From the NCBI RefSeq assembly GCF_030145145.1, contig NZ_JAQYWD010000017.1, positions 1 through 64,000 of the forward strand: a stretch of DNA of 64,000 nt, written 5' to 3'. This DNA is from Desulfobacula sp. (GTDB taxonomy: Bacteria > Desulfobacterota > Desulfobacteria > Desulfobacterales > Desulfobacteraceae). The translations under genes and the position numbers were made by a program. Shown here piece after piece: positions 54,883 through 63,088 of the stretch (position 1 is its first letter; each line of letters begins with the position of its first letter). Below the pieces are notes generated by a model. That model ran no database searches. It was not told where the DNA came from and was given only the letters and a program-made list of their open reading frames with translations.

Positions 54883-55146
54883 TTATTCGTAGTGTGTCCA
54901 CATTCGAAGAACTTTAACCACTTTTTCTTCACGAAGTATCTGATAGACTATTCGATGCTGTATATTAATTCTACGAGAGTATGCTCCCAATAAGTCACCA
55001 ATTAGTTTTTCATAAGGAGGTGGTGCTTGAAATGGATTTTCTTTAAGTATGTCAATTAAGGAAAGTGCTTTTTTTTTGAGACCAGCGCTTGCCAATTTTT
55101 TTGCATCTTTTTGAGCCTGCTTTGTAAAAACAACCTGCCACTTCAC
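54883..55146 (-). CDS. yoeB: YoeB-family mRNA interferase toxin
   Basis: 87 residues: WQVVFTKQAQKDAKKLASAG, PFQAPPPYEKLIGDLLGAYS, RRINIQHRIVYQI and KVLRMWTHYE, all typical of YoeB/Txe with the C-terminal catalytic His-Tyr. Cuts mRNA on the ribosome. The ATG overlaps the YefM stop by 4 nt. Confidence 0.93.
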   Translation of the reverse strand: MKWQVVFTKQAQKDAKKLASAGLKKKALSLIDILKENPFQAPPPYEKLIGDLLGAYSRRINIQHRIVYQILREEKVVKVLRMWTHYE

Positions 55147-55385
55147 CAGTCAAGGTCCTCGGAACAATCTTCAATGGGAGTTTTAAACCCTTCAATTATA
55201 GACTCTCTCATTCCAGGTATATTTACGAGGAACATTGTTTCCTGGATCGCTTTCCAGTCACTTTCTGAGAGAAGGACAGCATTCCCACGCTTACCGGTGA
55301 TTGTAATAGGTTCATGAGTAGATGAAGTTTCATCAATTAGTCGGTATAAATTTTTTCTTGCTTCTGTTACAGATAATGTTGCCAT
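55143..55385 (-). CDS. yefM: YefM-family antitoxin
   Basis: 80 residues: MATLSVTEARKNLYRLIDET, HEPITITGKRGNAVLLSE and DWKAIQETMFLVNIPGM are the YefM/Phd fold; the acidic C-terminus binds YoeB. AAAGGTG is 5 nt before the ATG. Operon promoter in the AT-rich 55386-55450. Confidence 0.93.
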   Translation of the reverse strand: MATLSVTEARKNLYRLIDETSSTHEPITITGKRGNAVLLSESDWKAIQETMFLVNIPGMRESIIEGFKTPIEDCSEDLDW

Positions 55386-55460
55386 GTTGCACCTTTAAAT
55401 TTTGTTTGCATATAAAGTACGTCATTCCGTACGCATTGTCAAGTTTTTACACATAAATAA

Positions 55461-55521
55461 TAGCAATTCAATATGAAACATCAGGGTGTGGTCAAGAAAA
55501 TGCCAAAATGAGAATGGCTGT
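55461..55521. repeat. Empty AGCAATTCTCA-type element (inner palindrome absent)
   Basis: TAGCAATTCAATATGAAACATCAGGGT then GGTCAAGAAAATG and AATGAGAATGGCTGTT. The flanks equal those of the element at 62773-62912, but the about 80-nt GGGTCAGG...CTGACCC inner part is missing. Compare positions rather than assume direction: it may be an empty target or a clean excision. Confidence 0.8.
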
Positions 55522-56102
55522 TAATTCGTGTGGGTCCCTGGATATTTGCCTGAAAAATCAACATAAAAAGATCGTATGGACGTCATGTCGGCATTCACGT
55601 CCCCTGAAGGAAAGAATACCGGGCCGATCCCGACTTTTTTCTGTTGGTAATCAATGAATCCTAAAACAATGGGAACGTTTGCCTGGCAGGCAATATGATA
55701 AAATCCTGTTTTCCATTTCATGGTTTTTCCCCGGGTGCCGGAAGGGGCAATGGTAAGGATCAGTTCCTCAGATTTTTCAAATGCATTGGTCATGGTTTGA
55801 ACCATATGGCCCTTTTCCGAACGGTCAACAGGTATGCCCCCCAGCCGTTTTAACAACCCGTGAAAGGGCCACCTGAACATGGTGTTTTTCGCCATCCAGT
55901 GAACGGGAAATTTGAGCTTAAAAATAATGAGCAGGAAAAATACAAAATCCCAGTTTGATGAATGGGGTGCGGCAATGAGGACAAATTTTTTCATATCCGG
56001 TATTTTTCCGCTGGTCTTCCATCCTAGTATGTAAAGTGAGGCGCTTGCAAACCAGTAAAAAATTGGTTCCAATAACCGATTGTTCAGTAAGGTTGGTTTC
56101 AC
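55521..56102 (-). CDS. 1-acyl-glycerol-3-phosphate acyltransferase-like (PlsC family)
   Basis: 193 residues starting at GTG 56102. HSSNWD is the HX4D catalytic motif, LKRLGGIPVDRS the second block and LTIAPSGTRGKTMKWKTGFY the third. Short for PlsC but similar to the single-domain acyltransferases (COG0204) that act on glycerophospholipid or other acceptors. N-terminal hydrophobic helix. Substrate not predictable. Confidence 0.85.
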   Translation of the reverse strand: MKPTLLNNRLLEPIFYWFASASLYILGWKTSGKIPDMKKFVLIAAPHSSNWDFVFFLLIIFKLKFPVHWMAKNTMFRWPFHGLLKRLGGIPVDRSEKGHMVQTMTNAFEKSEELILTIAPSGTRGKTMKWKTGFYHIACQANVPIVLGFIDYQQKKVGIGPVFFPSGDVNADMTSIRSFYVDFSGKYPGTHTN

Positions 56103-56593
56103 TGTAGTCTATCCATTATATTAAGAATCAAATAGATCATCCTATACTCAATTTTCGATGTTGGCCATTTATGCCTGGGCCGTCTATTAAAGCTGAAGAC
56201 CAAATTTAAATTATATATAAACAAATGGTTGTGCCGGTAAAGGGGATGATGTCTCTTTTACATTATTAATACAGAGACCCGGGCGGCGGGAGGCACCACC
56301 CTGTCATAAGGTGTGCCGGGAATGTTTGAACAGCAATGGGTTTGATCAAAATTAAAATAAGGCAAATTTGAAAATTAAGTTTATAAAATAAGTTGATATT
56401 AGGAGTTATGGTTTCGATAGTTATAAAAAAATAAGAATTTTCCTTATAAAATTAAAATTAATGCTTGACAATGATTTATGGATTTGATTAGGTGAAAGAA
56501 AATAGATTACAAACCGTTTATTTTGTATCTGTTTTTTACATTGATGGTCTTAAGTTTTACGAATTATTAAACTGTTATATAGAGGAGAAAACC
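56103..56593. other. Leader and promoter region of the MIO operon
   Basis: Contains the empty repeat at 56145-56211, a hairpin GGCACCACC...GGTGTGCC at 56292-56317, and a TTGACA at 56465-56470 that might be a -35 box. The frame open from a GTG at 56492 has no ribosome binding site and is not the start; AGAGGAG at 56581-56587 serves the ATG at 56594. The long leader could carry regulation by the Lrp protein downstream. Confidence 0.45.
56145..56211. repeat. Empty TCAACTTTCGG-type element (inner palindrome absent)
   Basis: CTCAATTTTCGATGTTGGCC then ATTTATGCCTGGG directly joined to CCGTCTATTAAAGCTGAAG. Flanks equal copy 2 (42678-42821), with the inner palindrome missing. Nested copy and empty copy thus exist side by side in this genome. 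Confidence 0.8.
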
Positions 56594-58219
56594 ATGCCAA
56601 TCAAAGAAAACACCTTGATCCTTGACGGTTACACATTAACTCTTGAAGAACTCATAAAAGCCGGGGATGACCTGTCGATCAAAGTTGAGGTTGACGAAAA
56701 AAACTGGCCCAAGATTCGTGAGTGCAGGACACTGGTTGAAAAATGGGCCAATGAAGAACAATGTATCTATGGTGTCAATACCAGTTGCGGTGGCTTGGTT
56801 GACTATCTTTTGCCCAGAGAAAGAGATAATGATTTTCAGAAAAATCTTGTCAGGAGTATTACCACCCAGGTGGGTAAACCCTTTGAAGATACCATGGTCA
56901 GAAAGTTTATGATAGCCAGGGCCAATTCTCTGTGCCGCGGTTTTTCCGGTATTAAAGAAGTGAATTTAAAAATTTATCTGGACATGATTAACAAACAGGT
57001 CTTTCCCCTTGTTCCCAGAAAAGGGTCCCTGGGCACCAGTGGTGACCTGGGTCCTTTAGGCTGCATCGCAAGTGTTGCCTTTGGGGAATGGAAAGCACGA
57101 TATAAAGGAGAAGTCCTGTCCGGGAAAGATGCAATGGCTGCTGCCGGTGTGGAGTTGATGTATCTTAATGCAAAAGAGGGACTTTCTCTTATTAATGGCA
57201 CTTCCGGAATGGTGGGCCTTGCCTGCACTGTTATAATGGAAGCGACCAATACATTGAAAAATTCTGATATTATCGCTGCTTTTGCCATTGAAACCCTTAT
57301 GGGAAGATATAATCCTTTTGATGTGAGAGTTCATGAACAAAAATATCACCCGGGCCAGTATGCGACGGCGATGAATCTGACCAAGCTTTTAGCCGGTAGT
57401 GGTCTGGCCATTGATGAGCAGGAACTGTCGTTGAAACTTCAGTCAACACTGAAAGAACATAAAGGGGTTTCCGTGGCGGATATCCCGGTGGAAGATGCTT
57501 ACTCTATCCGGTGTACGCCTCAGTTTGTAGGGCCGACAAAAGAAGCGGTACAACACGCCCACGAAGTTCTTTTCAGGGAACTCAATTCCAGTAATGATAA
57601 TCCATTGATATTTACGGAATGGGACACATTTATTCATAATGGACATTTTCACGGTCAGCCCATCTCCTTTGTAATGGACTGCCTGGGCATCGCCATGGTG
57701 AACCTGGGCGTTGTCAGTGACAGAAGAATCGACCGGTTTATGGATGAACACCATAGTACGGGTCTGCCACCATTTCTGTGCAAAGAAGACACTGGTGTCC
57801 GCATGGGCCTTATGGGCGGTCAGTTCATGACAACCTCTCTCGTAGCAGAGAACAGAACACTTGCCGTTCCGGCTTCCATCCAGTCCATCACATCAACAGC
57901 AGATTTTCAGGATATTGTCAGCTTTGGTCTGATTGCCGGAAGAAAAGCCAGAAAAATTGTTGAAAACACCAATCATATCCTGTCTTTTGAGTTGATGTGT
58001 GCCGCCCAGGCCGCAGATATCAGAGGGGTAGAAAAACTGAGTCCTGCAGGAAAAATTCTGCACAAAGCGGTTCGTGAAACCCTTCCGTACCTGGATCATG
58101 ACAGGGTTTACATTGATCACCTTGAAGAATTGAAAGCAAGAATTGAATCGGGTGAGTTTGTTGAAAAAATTGAAAAAGAAGTTGGCGAGCTGTTGATCGT
58201 TCATACTAGAGAAAAATAA
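56594..58219 (+). CDS. MIO-type aromatic amino acid lyase/aminomutase, Thr-Ser-Gly triad
   Basis: 541 residues. Makes the 4-methylideneimidazole-5-one cofactor from T148-S149-G150 in GSLGTSGDLGPLG; most family members use Ala-Ser-Gly, while Thr-Ser-Gly is known from the Pantoea phenylalanine aminomutase. Other active-site residues by alignment from memory: Y59 in IYGVNTSCG, N201 in LINGTSGM, E300-D-A-Y303-S-I-R306 (usual Gln is Glu here), F352 in HFHGQP, and Q439 in ADFQDIVSFG where HutH has Glu. The substrate switch is S88-I89, neither the His-Leu of tyrosine lyase nor the Ser-His of HutH. So histidine is unlikely; an aromatic amino acid and possibly a mutase reaction are inferred. AGAGGAG precedes the ATG. 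First gene of the set with aminotransferase, Lrp, BKACE and ligase. Confidence 0.85.
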   Translation: MPIKENTLILDGYTLTLEELIKAGDDLSIKVEVDEKNWPKIRECRTLVEKWANEEQCIYGVNTSCGGLVDYLLPRERDNDFQKNLVRSITTQVGKPFEDTMVRKFMIARANSLCRGFSGIKEVNLKIYLDMINKQVFPLVPRKGSLGTSGDLGPLGCIASVAFGEWKARYKGEVLSGKDAMAAAGVELMYLNAKEGLSLINGTSGMVGLACTVIMEATNTLKNSDIIAAFAIETLMGRYNPFDVRVHEQKYHPGQYATAMNLTKLLAGSGLAIDEQELSLKLQSTLKEHKGVSVADIPVEDAYSIRCTPQFVGPTKEAVQHAHEVLFRELNSSNDNPLIFTEWDTFIHNGHFHGQPISFVMDCLGIAMVNLGVVSDRRIDRFMDEHHSTGLPPFLCKEDTGVRMGLMGGQFMTTSLVAENRTLAVPASIQSITSTADFQDIVSFGLIAGRKARKIVENTNHILSFELMCAAQAADIRGVEKLSPAGKILHKAVRETLPYLDHDRVYIDHLEELKARIESGEFVEKIEKEVGELLIVHTREK

Positions 58220-58261
58220 AATAACAATACAAAAAAATAATAAAATAACGAGGACGACACC

Positions 58262-59599
58262 ATGATTGAAGAACAAATTGAAAAGAAAATTGCAGATGCG
58301 TATATGGAAAAGTTTCCACTTTCCAGAGAGCATCATGAACGACTGATCAATTATATTCCCGGTGGTGCAACCAGAAGCTTGAGTTATTTTAAACCCTATC
58401 CCATTCATATTGATTATGGACAGGGTGCCTATGTTTATACCCATGAAGGGCATAAACTCCTTGATGTTACCAATGCCTATGGCGCCATTGTCCATGGGCA
58501 TGGTGACCCGGATGTGGTCAAGGCAGTCCAGGACGGCATTGTAAGGGGGTCTCAGTACTCTACCCCCACGGATGGGCAGTATAAACTGGCAAAACTGTTG
58601 TGTGAACGGGTGCCGGGGTTTGACAAGGTCAGGTTTCTGAATTCCGGAACCGAAGCCACCTTATTTGTCATGAGAACTGCCCGGGCCTATACCGGAAAAG
58701 ACAAGATCCTTAAAATGATCGGCGGATTTCATGGCACCCACGATAGTGTGGCCGCATCAACGAAAAAAAATGTTATTACCGCCGGCATTCCCTCCGGCAT
58801 GACCGAAGATATGCTGGATGTACCGTTTAATGATTTTGATGCGCTGGAGAAAGCGGTCAGGGAAAATGCCGACCAGCTGGCTGCGGTTATCATGGAGCCT
58901 TTCCTGGGTGCCGGCGGGGTTGTCTTGCCCAAGCCGGGGTACCTTGAGCATGTAAGAAAAGTGACAGCGGACCATAATGTGCTGTTGATTTTTGATGAGA
59001 TTTTTTCTTACCGGGTCAATACCGGGGGGTGCCAGAAGCTTTTCGGCGTGATGCCGGATTTGACGACGATTGGCAAGGTTGTAGGCGGAGGGCTCCCCAT
59101 TGGCGTGTTCGGCGGCAGGGCAGACATCATGAATATTTTTTGTCATGAAAACACGGACAAGCCCTTGTATCACTCCGGCACCTTTAACGGGTATGAAACA
59201 GTAATGCAGGCAGGATATGCAGCCTTGTCAAAATATGATGAAGCAGCCGTGGCCTATGTCAATAAACTGGGGGATCAGCTCCAAAAAGGCCTTTTGGCGA
59301 GCTTTAAAACCAATGGGTTAAATATCCAGTCCAACCAGATCGGGTCCCTGCTGAACATTCATTTTGTCAATGAACCCATCACCAATGCGGCACAGGTGTT
59401 GACATCGGTGGAACAGCTTCACCGGCTGATGCACCTGTCGTTATTGAACAAGGGAATTTTTACCATTCCCAGGGGATTGTTTATTTTATCCACGGTTATC
59501 ACCCCGGGAGAGATTGATTTCCTGGTGGATAAAATAGATGAAACCTTAAAAGAATTGTTGCCATTGATTGAAGAAAAATATAACCATTTGCTCGTGTAA
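58262..59599 (+). CDS. Class III aminotransferase, beta-amino acid (beta-phenylalanine) aminotransferase-like
   Basis: 445 residues, fold type I PLP enzyme closest in wording to glutamate-1-semialdehyde aminomutase (HemL). PLP Lys272 in TIGKVVGGGLPIG, D245 in LIFDEIFSYR, phosphate loop NSGTEATLF (S128-T130). The N-terminal PGGATRSLSYFKPYP has R38 where beta-phenylalanine aminotransferase (Variovorax VpAT, PGGNSRS) has its substrate-carboxylate Arg41. VpAT is itself the HemL-like subgroup. HemL proper is not expected beside a MIO enzyme and BKACE. Inferred: transaminates the beta-amino acid to a beta-keto acid. The gene is 42 nt after the MIO gene. Confidence 0.82.
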   Translation: MIEEQIEKKIADAYMEKFPLSREHHERLINYIPGGATRSLSYFKPYPIHIDYGQGAYVYTHEGHKLLDVTNAYGAIVHGHGDPDVVKAVQDGIVRGSQYSTPTDGQYKLAKLLCERVPGFDKVRFLNSGTEATLFVMRTARAYTGKDKILKMIGGFHGTHDSVAASTKKNVITAGIPSGMTEDMLDVPFNDFDALEKAVRENADQLAAVIMEPFLGAGGVVLPKPGYLEHVRKVTADHNVLLIFDEIFSYRVNTGGCQKLFGVMPDLTTIGKVVGGGLPIGVFGGRADIMNIFCHENTDKPLYHSGTFNGYETVMQAGYAALSKYDEAAVAYVNKLGDQLQKGLLASFKTNGLNIQSNQIGSLLNIHFVNEPITNAAQVLTSVEQLHRLMHLSLLNKGIFTIPRGLFILSTVITPGEIDFLVDKIDETLKELLPLIEEKYNHLLV

Positions 59600-59638
59600 G
59601 CGGTTTTTTCTAAAAAGATGTCCAAAAGAAGGAAATAA

Positions 59639-60121
59639 ATGGTTTTGGATAAAATTGACAAACAGATTTTGAATACGCTTCAAAAAAATGGAAAAACAAC
59701 CAATTCAAAACTGTCTAAGATTGTCGGGATTTCAGCCCCTGCAACCCTTGAAAGGGTAAAAAGACTTGAGCTTGCAGGGGTGATCTCCCATTTTTCGGCA
59801 GTCCTTGATCCTGAAAAAATCGGGTTTTCCATTGTGGCCATGGTGACGATCAGCTTGAGTTTGAGTAGTCTTTCTTCTGTGGCCGCTATAAAGGAAAAAT
59901 TTACCGAGCTGGATGAAGTGATCGAGTGCTACCAGATTGCCGGTGCAAATGATTTTATCTTAAAAGTGATTGCAAAGGATATTAAAACCTATGGGGAGTT
60001 TATGAATATGAAGCTCACCCAGATCGAAGGCATTCAGGTGATTAAATCTTCTTTTGTGATTGATAATGTTAAAAAAAAGAAAGTGCTTGTGCTTGATCTG
60101 GATGAGGAATACGGGGTGTAA
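59639..60121 (+). CDS. Lrp/AsnC-family transcriptional regulator
   Basis: 160 residues: N-terminal helix-turn-helix (LDKIDKQILNTLQKNGKTTN, LSKIVGISAPATLERVKRLE) and C-terminal RAM domain (FSIVAMVTISLSLSSLSS, EVIECYQIAGANDFILKVIA) that usually binds an amino acid. Encoded within the operon, so it probably senses the pathway's amino acid and controls it. AGAAGGAAAT precedes the ATG. Confidence 0.92.
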   Translation: MVLDKIDKQILNTLQKNGKTTNSKLSKIVGISAPATLERVKRLELAGVISHFSAVLDPEKIGFSIVAMVTISLSLSSLSSVAAIKEKFTELDEVIECYQIAGANDFILKVIAKDIKTYGEFMNMKLTQIEGIQVIKSSFVIDNVKKKKVLVLDLDEEYGV

Positions 60122-60160
60122 ACGATACTATAACTTTTTTCAACAGGAGAATTAAAAAAC

Positions 60161-61096
60161 ATGGATAACAAAATAATCATCACTGCAGCCATTACCGGAT
60201 CTGTTCATATCCCAACCATGAGTGATTATCTGCCCATAACGCCTGACGAGATTGTGGAAGATGCTGTAAAAGCCCATGAGGCCGGTGCTGCCATAGCCCA
60301 TATTCATGTACGGAATCCGGAAAACGGGTATCCCTCGGCTGACCCCGAACTTTTCATGGAAGTCTGTTCAAAGATCAAGGCCCGATGTGATCTGGTACTG
60401 CTTCCCACAACCGGCGGCGGCATGAACCAGACCACGGAAGAAAAACTGATCCCCATAAAAAGCCTGGAGCCTGAAATGTGCTCTTTTGACCCGGCACCGT
60501 TTAATTTCGGTATTTTCCAGATTGCCGGTCGTTTCAAAGAATACAAATATGACTGGGAACCCGAATACCTTGATTTGTGCAAGAATGTAACGTTCAGACC
60601 GACATTTAATGATGATATCATCTACGGCAAAGCATTCCTTGAGATGGAGACCAAACCTGAATTCGAAATTTATGAGCTGGGCCATGTCTCATATGTTAAA
60701 TGGCTGCTTGAAGAAAATTTTACCAAAGGACCGGTTCATCTCCAGTTTGTGTTTGGTCCCATGGTGGGATGGATGACCCCTTCGGTCAAACACCTGGTCC
60801 TGATTTATGATGAGGCAAAAGAAGTGCTTGGCAAAGACAATTTTACCTGGTCCGTAGCCGCTGGTGGACGATTTCAGATCCCCATTACGTCGACGGCCAT
60901 GGCCATGGGCGCACAAAATGTCAGGGTTGGGCTTGAAGATTCTATCTATGCCGGTAAAGGCATCATGGCAAAAGCCAGTGCAGATCAGGTGAACATGATC
61001 AAGCGGATTGCCAAGGAAATGAGCCTTGAGCCGGCTACCCCGGATGAGGCAAGGCAGATTCTCGGGTTGAAAGGGCTTGATAACGTAAAGTTTTAA
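60161..61096 (+). CDS. Beta-keto acid cleavage enzyme (BKACE/Kce family)
   Basis: 311 residues, TIM-barrel COG3246. Zinc ligands H47 and H49 in AAIAHIHVRN and E259 in VRVGLEDS, with D260 next to it; R237 in AAGGRFQIP. The family cuts a beta-keto acid with acetyl-CoA into acetoacetate and an acyl-CoA. In Kce, Glu14 holds the substrate amino group; the aligned residue here is V15 (ITGSV), so 3-keto-5-aminohexanoate is an unlikely substrate and a hydrophobic one is favoured. E169 matches Kce Glu143. AGGAG precedes the ATG. Inferred product from phenyl substrates: benzoyl-CoA. Confidence 0.88.
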   Translation: MDNKIIITAAITGSVHIPTMSDYLPITPDEIVEDAVKAHEAGAAIAHIHVRNPENGYPSADPELFMEVCSKIKARCDLVLLPTTGGGMNQTTEEKLIPIKSLEPEMCSFDPAPFNFGIFQIAGRFKEYKYDWEPEYLDLCKNVTFRPTFNDDIIYGKAFLEMETKPEFEIYELGHVSYVKWLLEENFTKGPVHLQFVFGPMVGWMTPSVKHLVLIYDEAKEVLGKDNFTWSVAAGGRFQIPITSTAMAMGAQNVRVGLEDSIYAGKGIMAKASADQVNMIKRIAKEMSLEPATPDEARQILGLKGLDNVKF

Positions 61097-61185
61097 TATA
61101 TAGCGCATCCATTTGAGTATGAGACTGTTGAAAAGGGAGATATGAAGTAAACGGCATATAACTAATAAAACAAAGGAGAATTTCG

Positions 61186-62766
61186 TTGAATTATTCAGGT
61201 TACGCTTCAATTCATGCTCGGCATATTCCTGACAAGGTTTGCTTGATCGAACGCACCCCGGAAACGGGTAAAAGGAGGTCTTTCACCTGGAAGGCTTTTA
61301 ATGACGAGATCAATCGAACAGCGAATTTTTTGGCAAAGGAAATGGGGGTTACGCATGGAGATTTTGTCATGCACCTTCAGAAAGATTCACTGGAATGGCT
61401 TGTTACGTATTTTGCAATCATCCGTCTGGGTGCGGTTGTTGTGCCGCTCAACTTCCGTTTTGAAAGCTCGGATATCCTTTATGCTGCCGAAGTTTGTAAC
61501 CCGGATGTTTTTATTCTCGGCTCAGAATTTTTAGGTGTTGTCCAGCCGGCGCAAAGCAATCTGTCAACCGTTAAAAAATATATCTGTGTGGGCAATGATG
61601 TGCCGGATGATATGATAGATTTTAAAACCATCCAGGACTATCCGGATACGTCAGATGCACTCGTGCCGGTTGACAGGGATCACGACCTGGCCATGATGTT
61701 CACATCCGGTACCACCGGGAAACCCAAACCCGTACTTCATACCCATTTTTCAATTGGTAATACCGCCATTGGTAACGGAATGACGTATTCCGTACAAAAG
61801 GATGATAATTATTTGTTCTTTTTACCCCTCTACCACAGCGGCACCATGTTTTTATGGGCGCCTTTTTATGCCATCGGCGCCAAGGGGACTATTATCCGGG
61901 ATTTCAGGGATCCAAAATGGATCGTTGAAGCCATTGCCCAGGAAAAATGCACGGATGTATTATTTGTTGTGCCCATTGGCATTGCATTACTGAATGCCAT
62001 AGACAATGGCGGCTTGAACCTGGCTGACTATGATCTGTCTTCATGGAAATACATGGAGATTGGTGCCCAGCCCGTGCCGTTTGATATCATGAAGCTCCTT
62101 GTGGAAAAGCTCCCCTGCCAGGTGTCCAATATCTATGGCATCACCGAGGGCGGCGGTGGCGGCTTGTTCAACCTCTATCCTGAAGATGTCCTTTCCAGGC
62201 CCGGTTCCATTGGCAAACCCACGTTTGGTGTTGAAGCCAAAATCGTTGGCCCCACAGGCGATGAACTGTCCGATGGATCGGTGGGGGAACTGGTATTCCG
62301 TACCCCCAGAATGATGCGGGAATATTATTCCAATCCTGAAAAAACCCAGGAAACTTTAAAAAATGGTTGGCTTTATACCGGCGATCTATTAAAGAAAGAC
62401 AAAGACGGGTATTTTTACATTGTTGATCGAATGAAAGATATGATTACCAGTGGCGGCGAAAATATTTTCCCCGTTGAAATTGAGGACGCGCTCATGGACC
62501 ATCCTGATATAGAGGATGTGGCCTGTATCGGATATCCGGATGACCGACTGGTAGAAATTGTTCTTGCCGTGGTTCAAGTCAAAGAAGGCAAGCACTTGAG
62601 CCAGGAAGAGGTTATTGAATTTGCAAAATCAAAGATCTCGCTTTATAAGGTGCCCCGGAAGGTAATATTTGATCAGGTCCCCCGAAACCCAACAGGGAAA
62701 CTGATGAAACCCCAGCTTCGGGAAAAATTTACCGGCCGCAGGGAAGCGTTTATAAAGTTAGACTGA
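61186..62766 (+). CDS. AMP-forming acyl-CoA synthetase (ligase)
   Basis: 526 residues starting at TTG 61186 with AAAGGAG 8 nt upstream. ANL motifs: MMFTSGTTGKPKPVLHTH (A3), NIYGITEGGGGG (A5), LYTGDLLKKDKDGYFY (A7), RMKDMITSGGENIFP (A8) and NPTGKLMKPQ with the A10 Lys. Substrate not clear; acetoacetate (to regain acetoacetyl-CoA after BKACE) or an aryl carboxylate are the candidates that fit the neighbours. Just upstream, GGGAGATATGAAGTAA reads as a two-codon frame. Confidence 0.9.
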   Translation: MNYSGYASIHARHIPDKVCLIERTPETGKRRSFTWKAFNDEINRTANFLAKEMGVTHGDFVMHLQKDSLEWLVTYFAIIRLGAVVVPLNFRFESSDILYAAEVCNPDVFILGSEFLGVVQPAQSNLSTVKKYICVGNDVPDDMIDFKTIQDYPDTSDALVPVDRDHDLAMMFTSGTTGKPKPVLHTHFSIGNTAIGNGMTYSVQKDDNYLFFLPLYHSGTMFLWAPFYAIGAKGTIIRDFRDPKWIVEAIAQEKCTDVLFVVPIGIALLNAIDNGGLNLADYDLSSWKYMEIGAQPVPFDIMKLLVEKLPCQVSNIYGITEGGGGGLFNLYPEDVLSRPGSIGKPTFGVEAKIVGPTGDELSDGSVGELVFRTPRMMREYYSNPEKTQETLKNGWLYTGDLLKKDKDGYFYIVDRMKDMITSGGENIFPVEIEDALMDHPDIEDVACIGYPDDRLVEIVLAVVQVKEGKHLSQEEVIEFAKSKISLYKVPRKVIFDQVPRNPTGKLMKPQLREKFTGRREAFIKLD

Positions 62767-62772
62767 TAAAAG

Positions 62773-62912
62773 CAGCAATTCTCAACATGAAACATCAGGG
62801 TAGGGTCAGGCTTGCTTTATTGCGCTTTTAGACTGTTCAAGAACCGATTTGTATAAAAAGCAAAATAAAACAAGCCTGACCCGGTCAAGAAAATGTAAAA
62901 ATGAGAATTGCT
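62773..62912. repeat. Nested palindrome family 3, AGCAATTCTCA type, copy 2
   Basis: Outer arms AGCAATTCTCA and TGAGAATTGCT; inner palindrome GGGTCAGGCTTGCTTTATTG...AATAAAACAAGCCTGACCC (62802-62882). Lies 6 nt after the ligase stop and can serve as terminator of the MIO operon. Same flanks as the empty element at 55461. Confidence 0.88.
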
Positions 62913-63088
62913 GTTATAAAAATCTCGCTTGAGCTTGACTTATTGCGGAACTATAACGTAAATTACAGGATCGTTGAACGTTACTAGTAAAGTGAAAATT
63001 AGTTGGATTCCAAAAGTTGAAACCGGTGCAAGGCTTTTTACGCTTGCACCACAAATTATACACTTAAATTTTAGGAAAGGAACTAAGT

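Noticed and set aside
56492-56593. N-terminal extension of the MIO enzyme from GTG 56492
   Set aside because: No ribosome binding site at the GTG, the extension is unlike any MIO enzyme, and AGAGGAG before 56594 gives the natural start.
56594-58219. Histidine ammonia-lyase (HutH)
   Set aside because: The Glu that defines HutH is Gln439, the switch residues differ, the triad is TSG, and no hutU, hutI or hutG is nearby.
58262-59599. hemL for haem synthesis
   Set aside because: Similarity alone suggests it, but no haem genes adjoin and the carboxylate-binding Arg pattern and neighbours fit a beta-amino acid aminotransferase better.
61141-61156. Two-codon minimal frame GGGAGATATGAAGTAA before the ligase
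   Set aside because: Too short to support; may be chance, noted only in the ligase entry.
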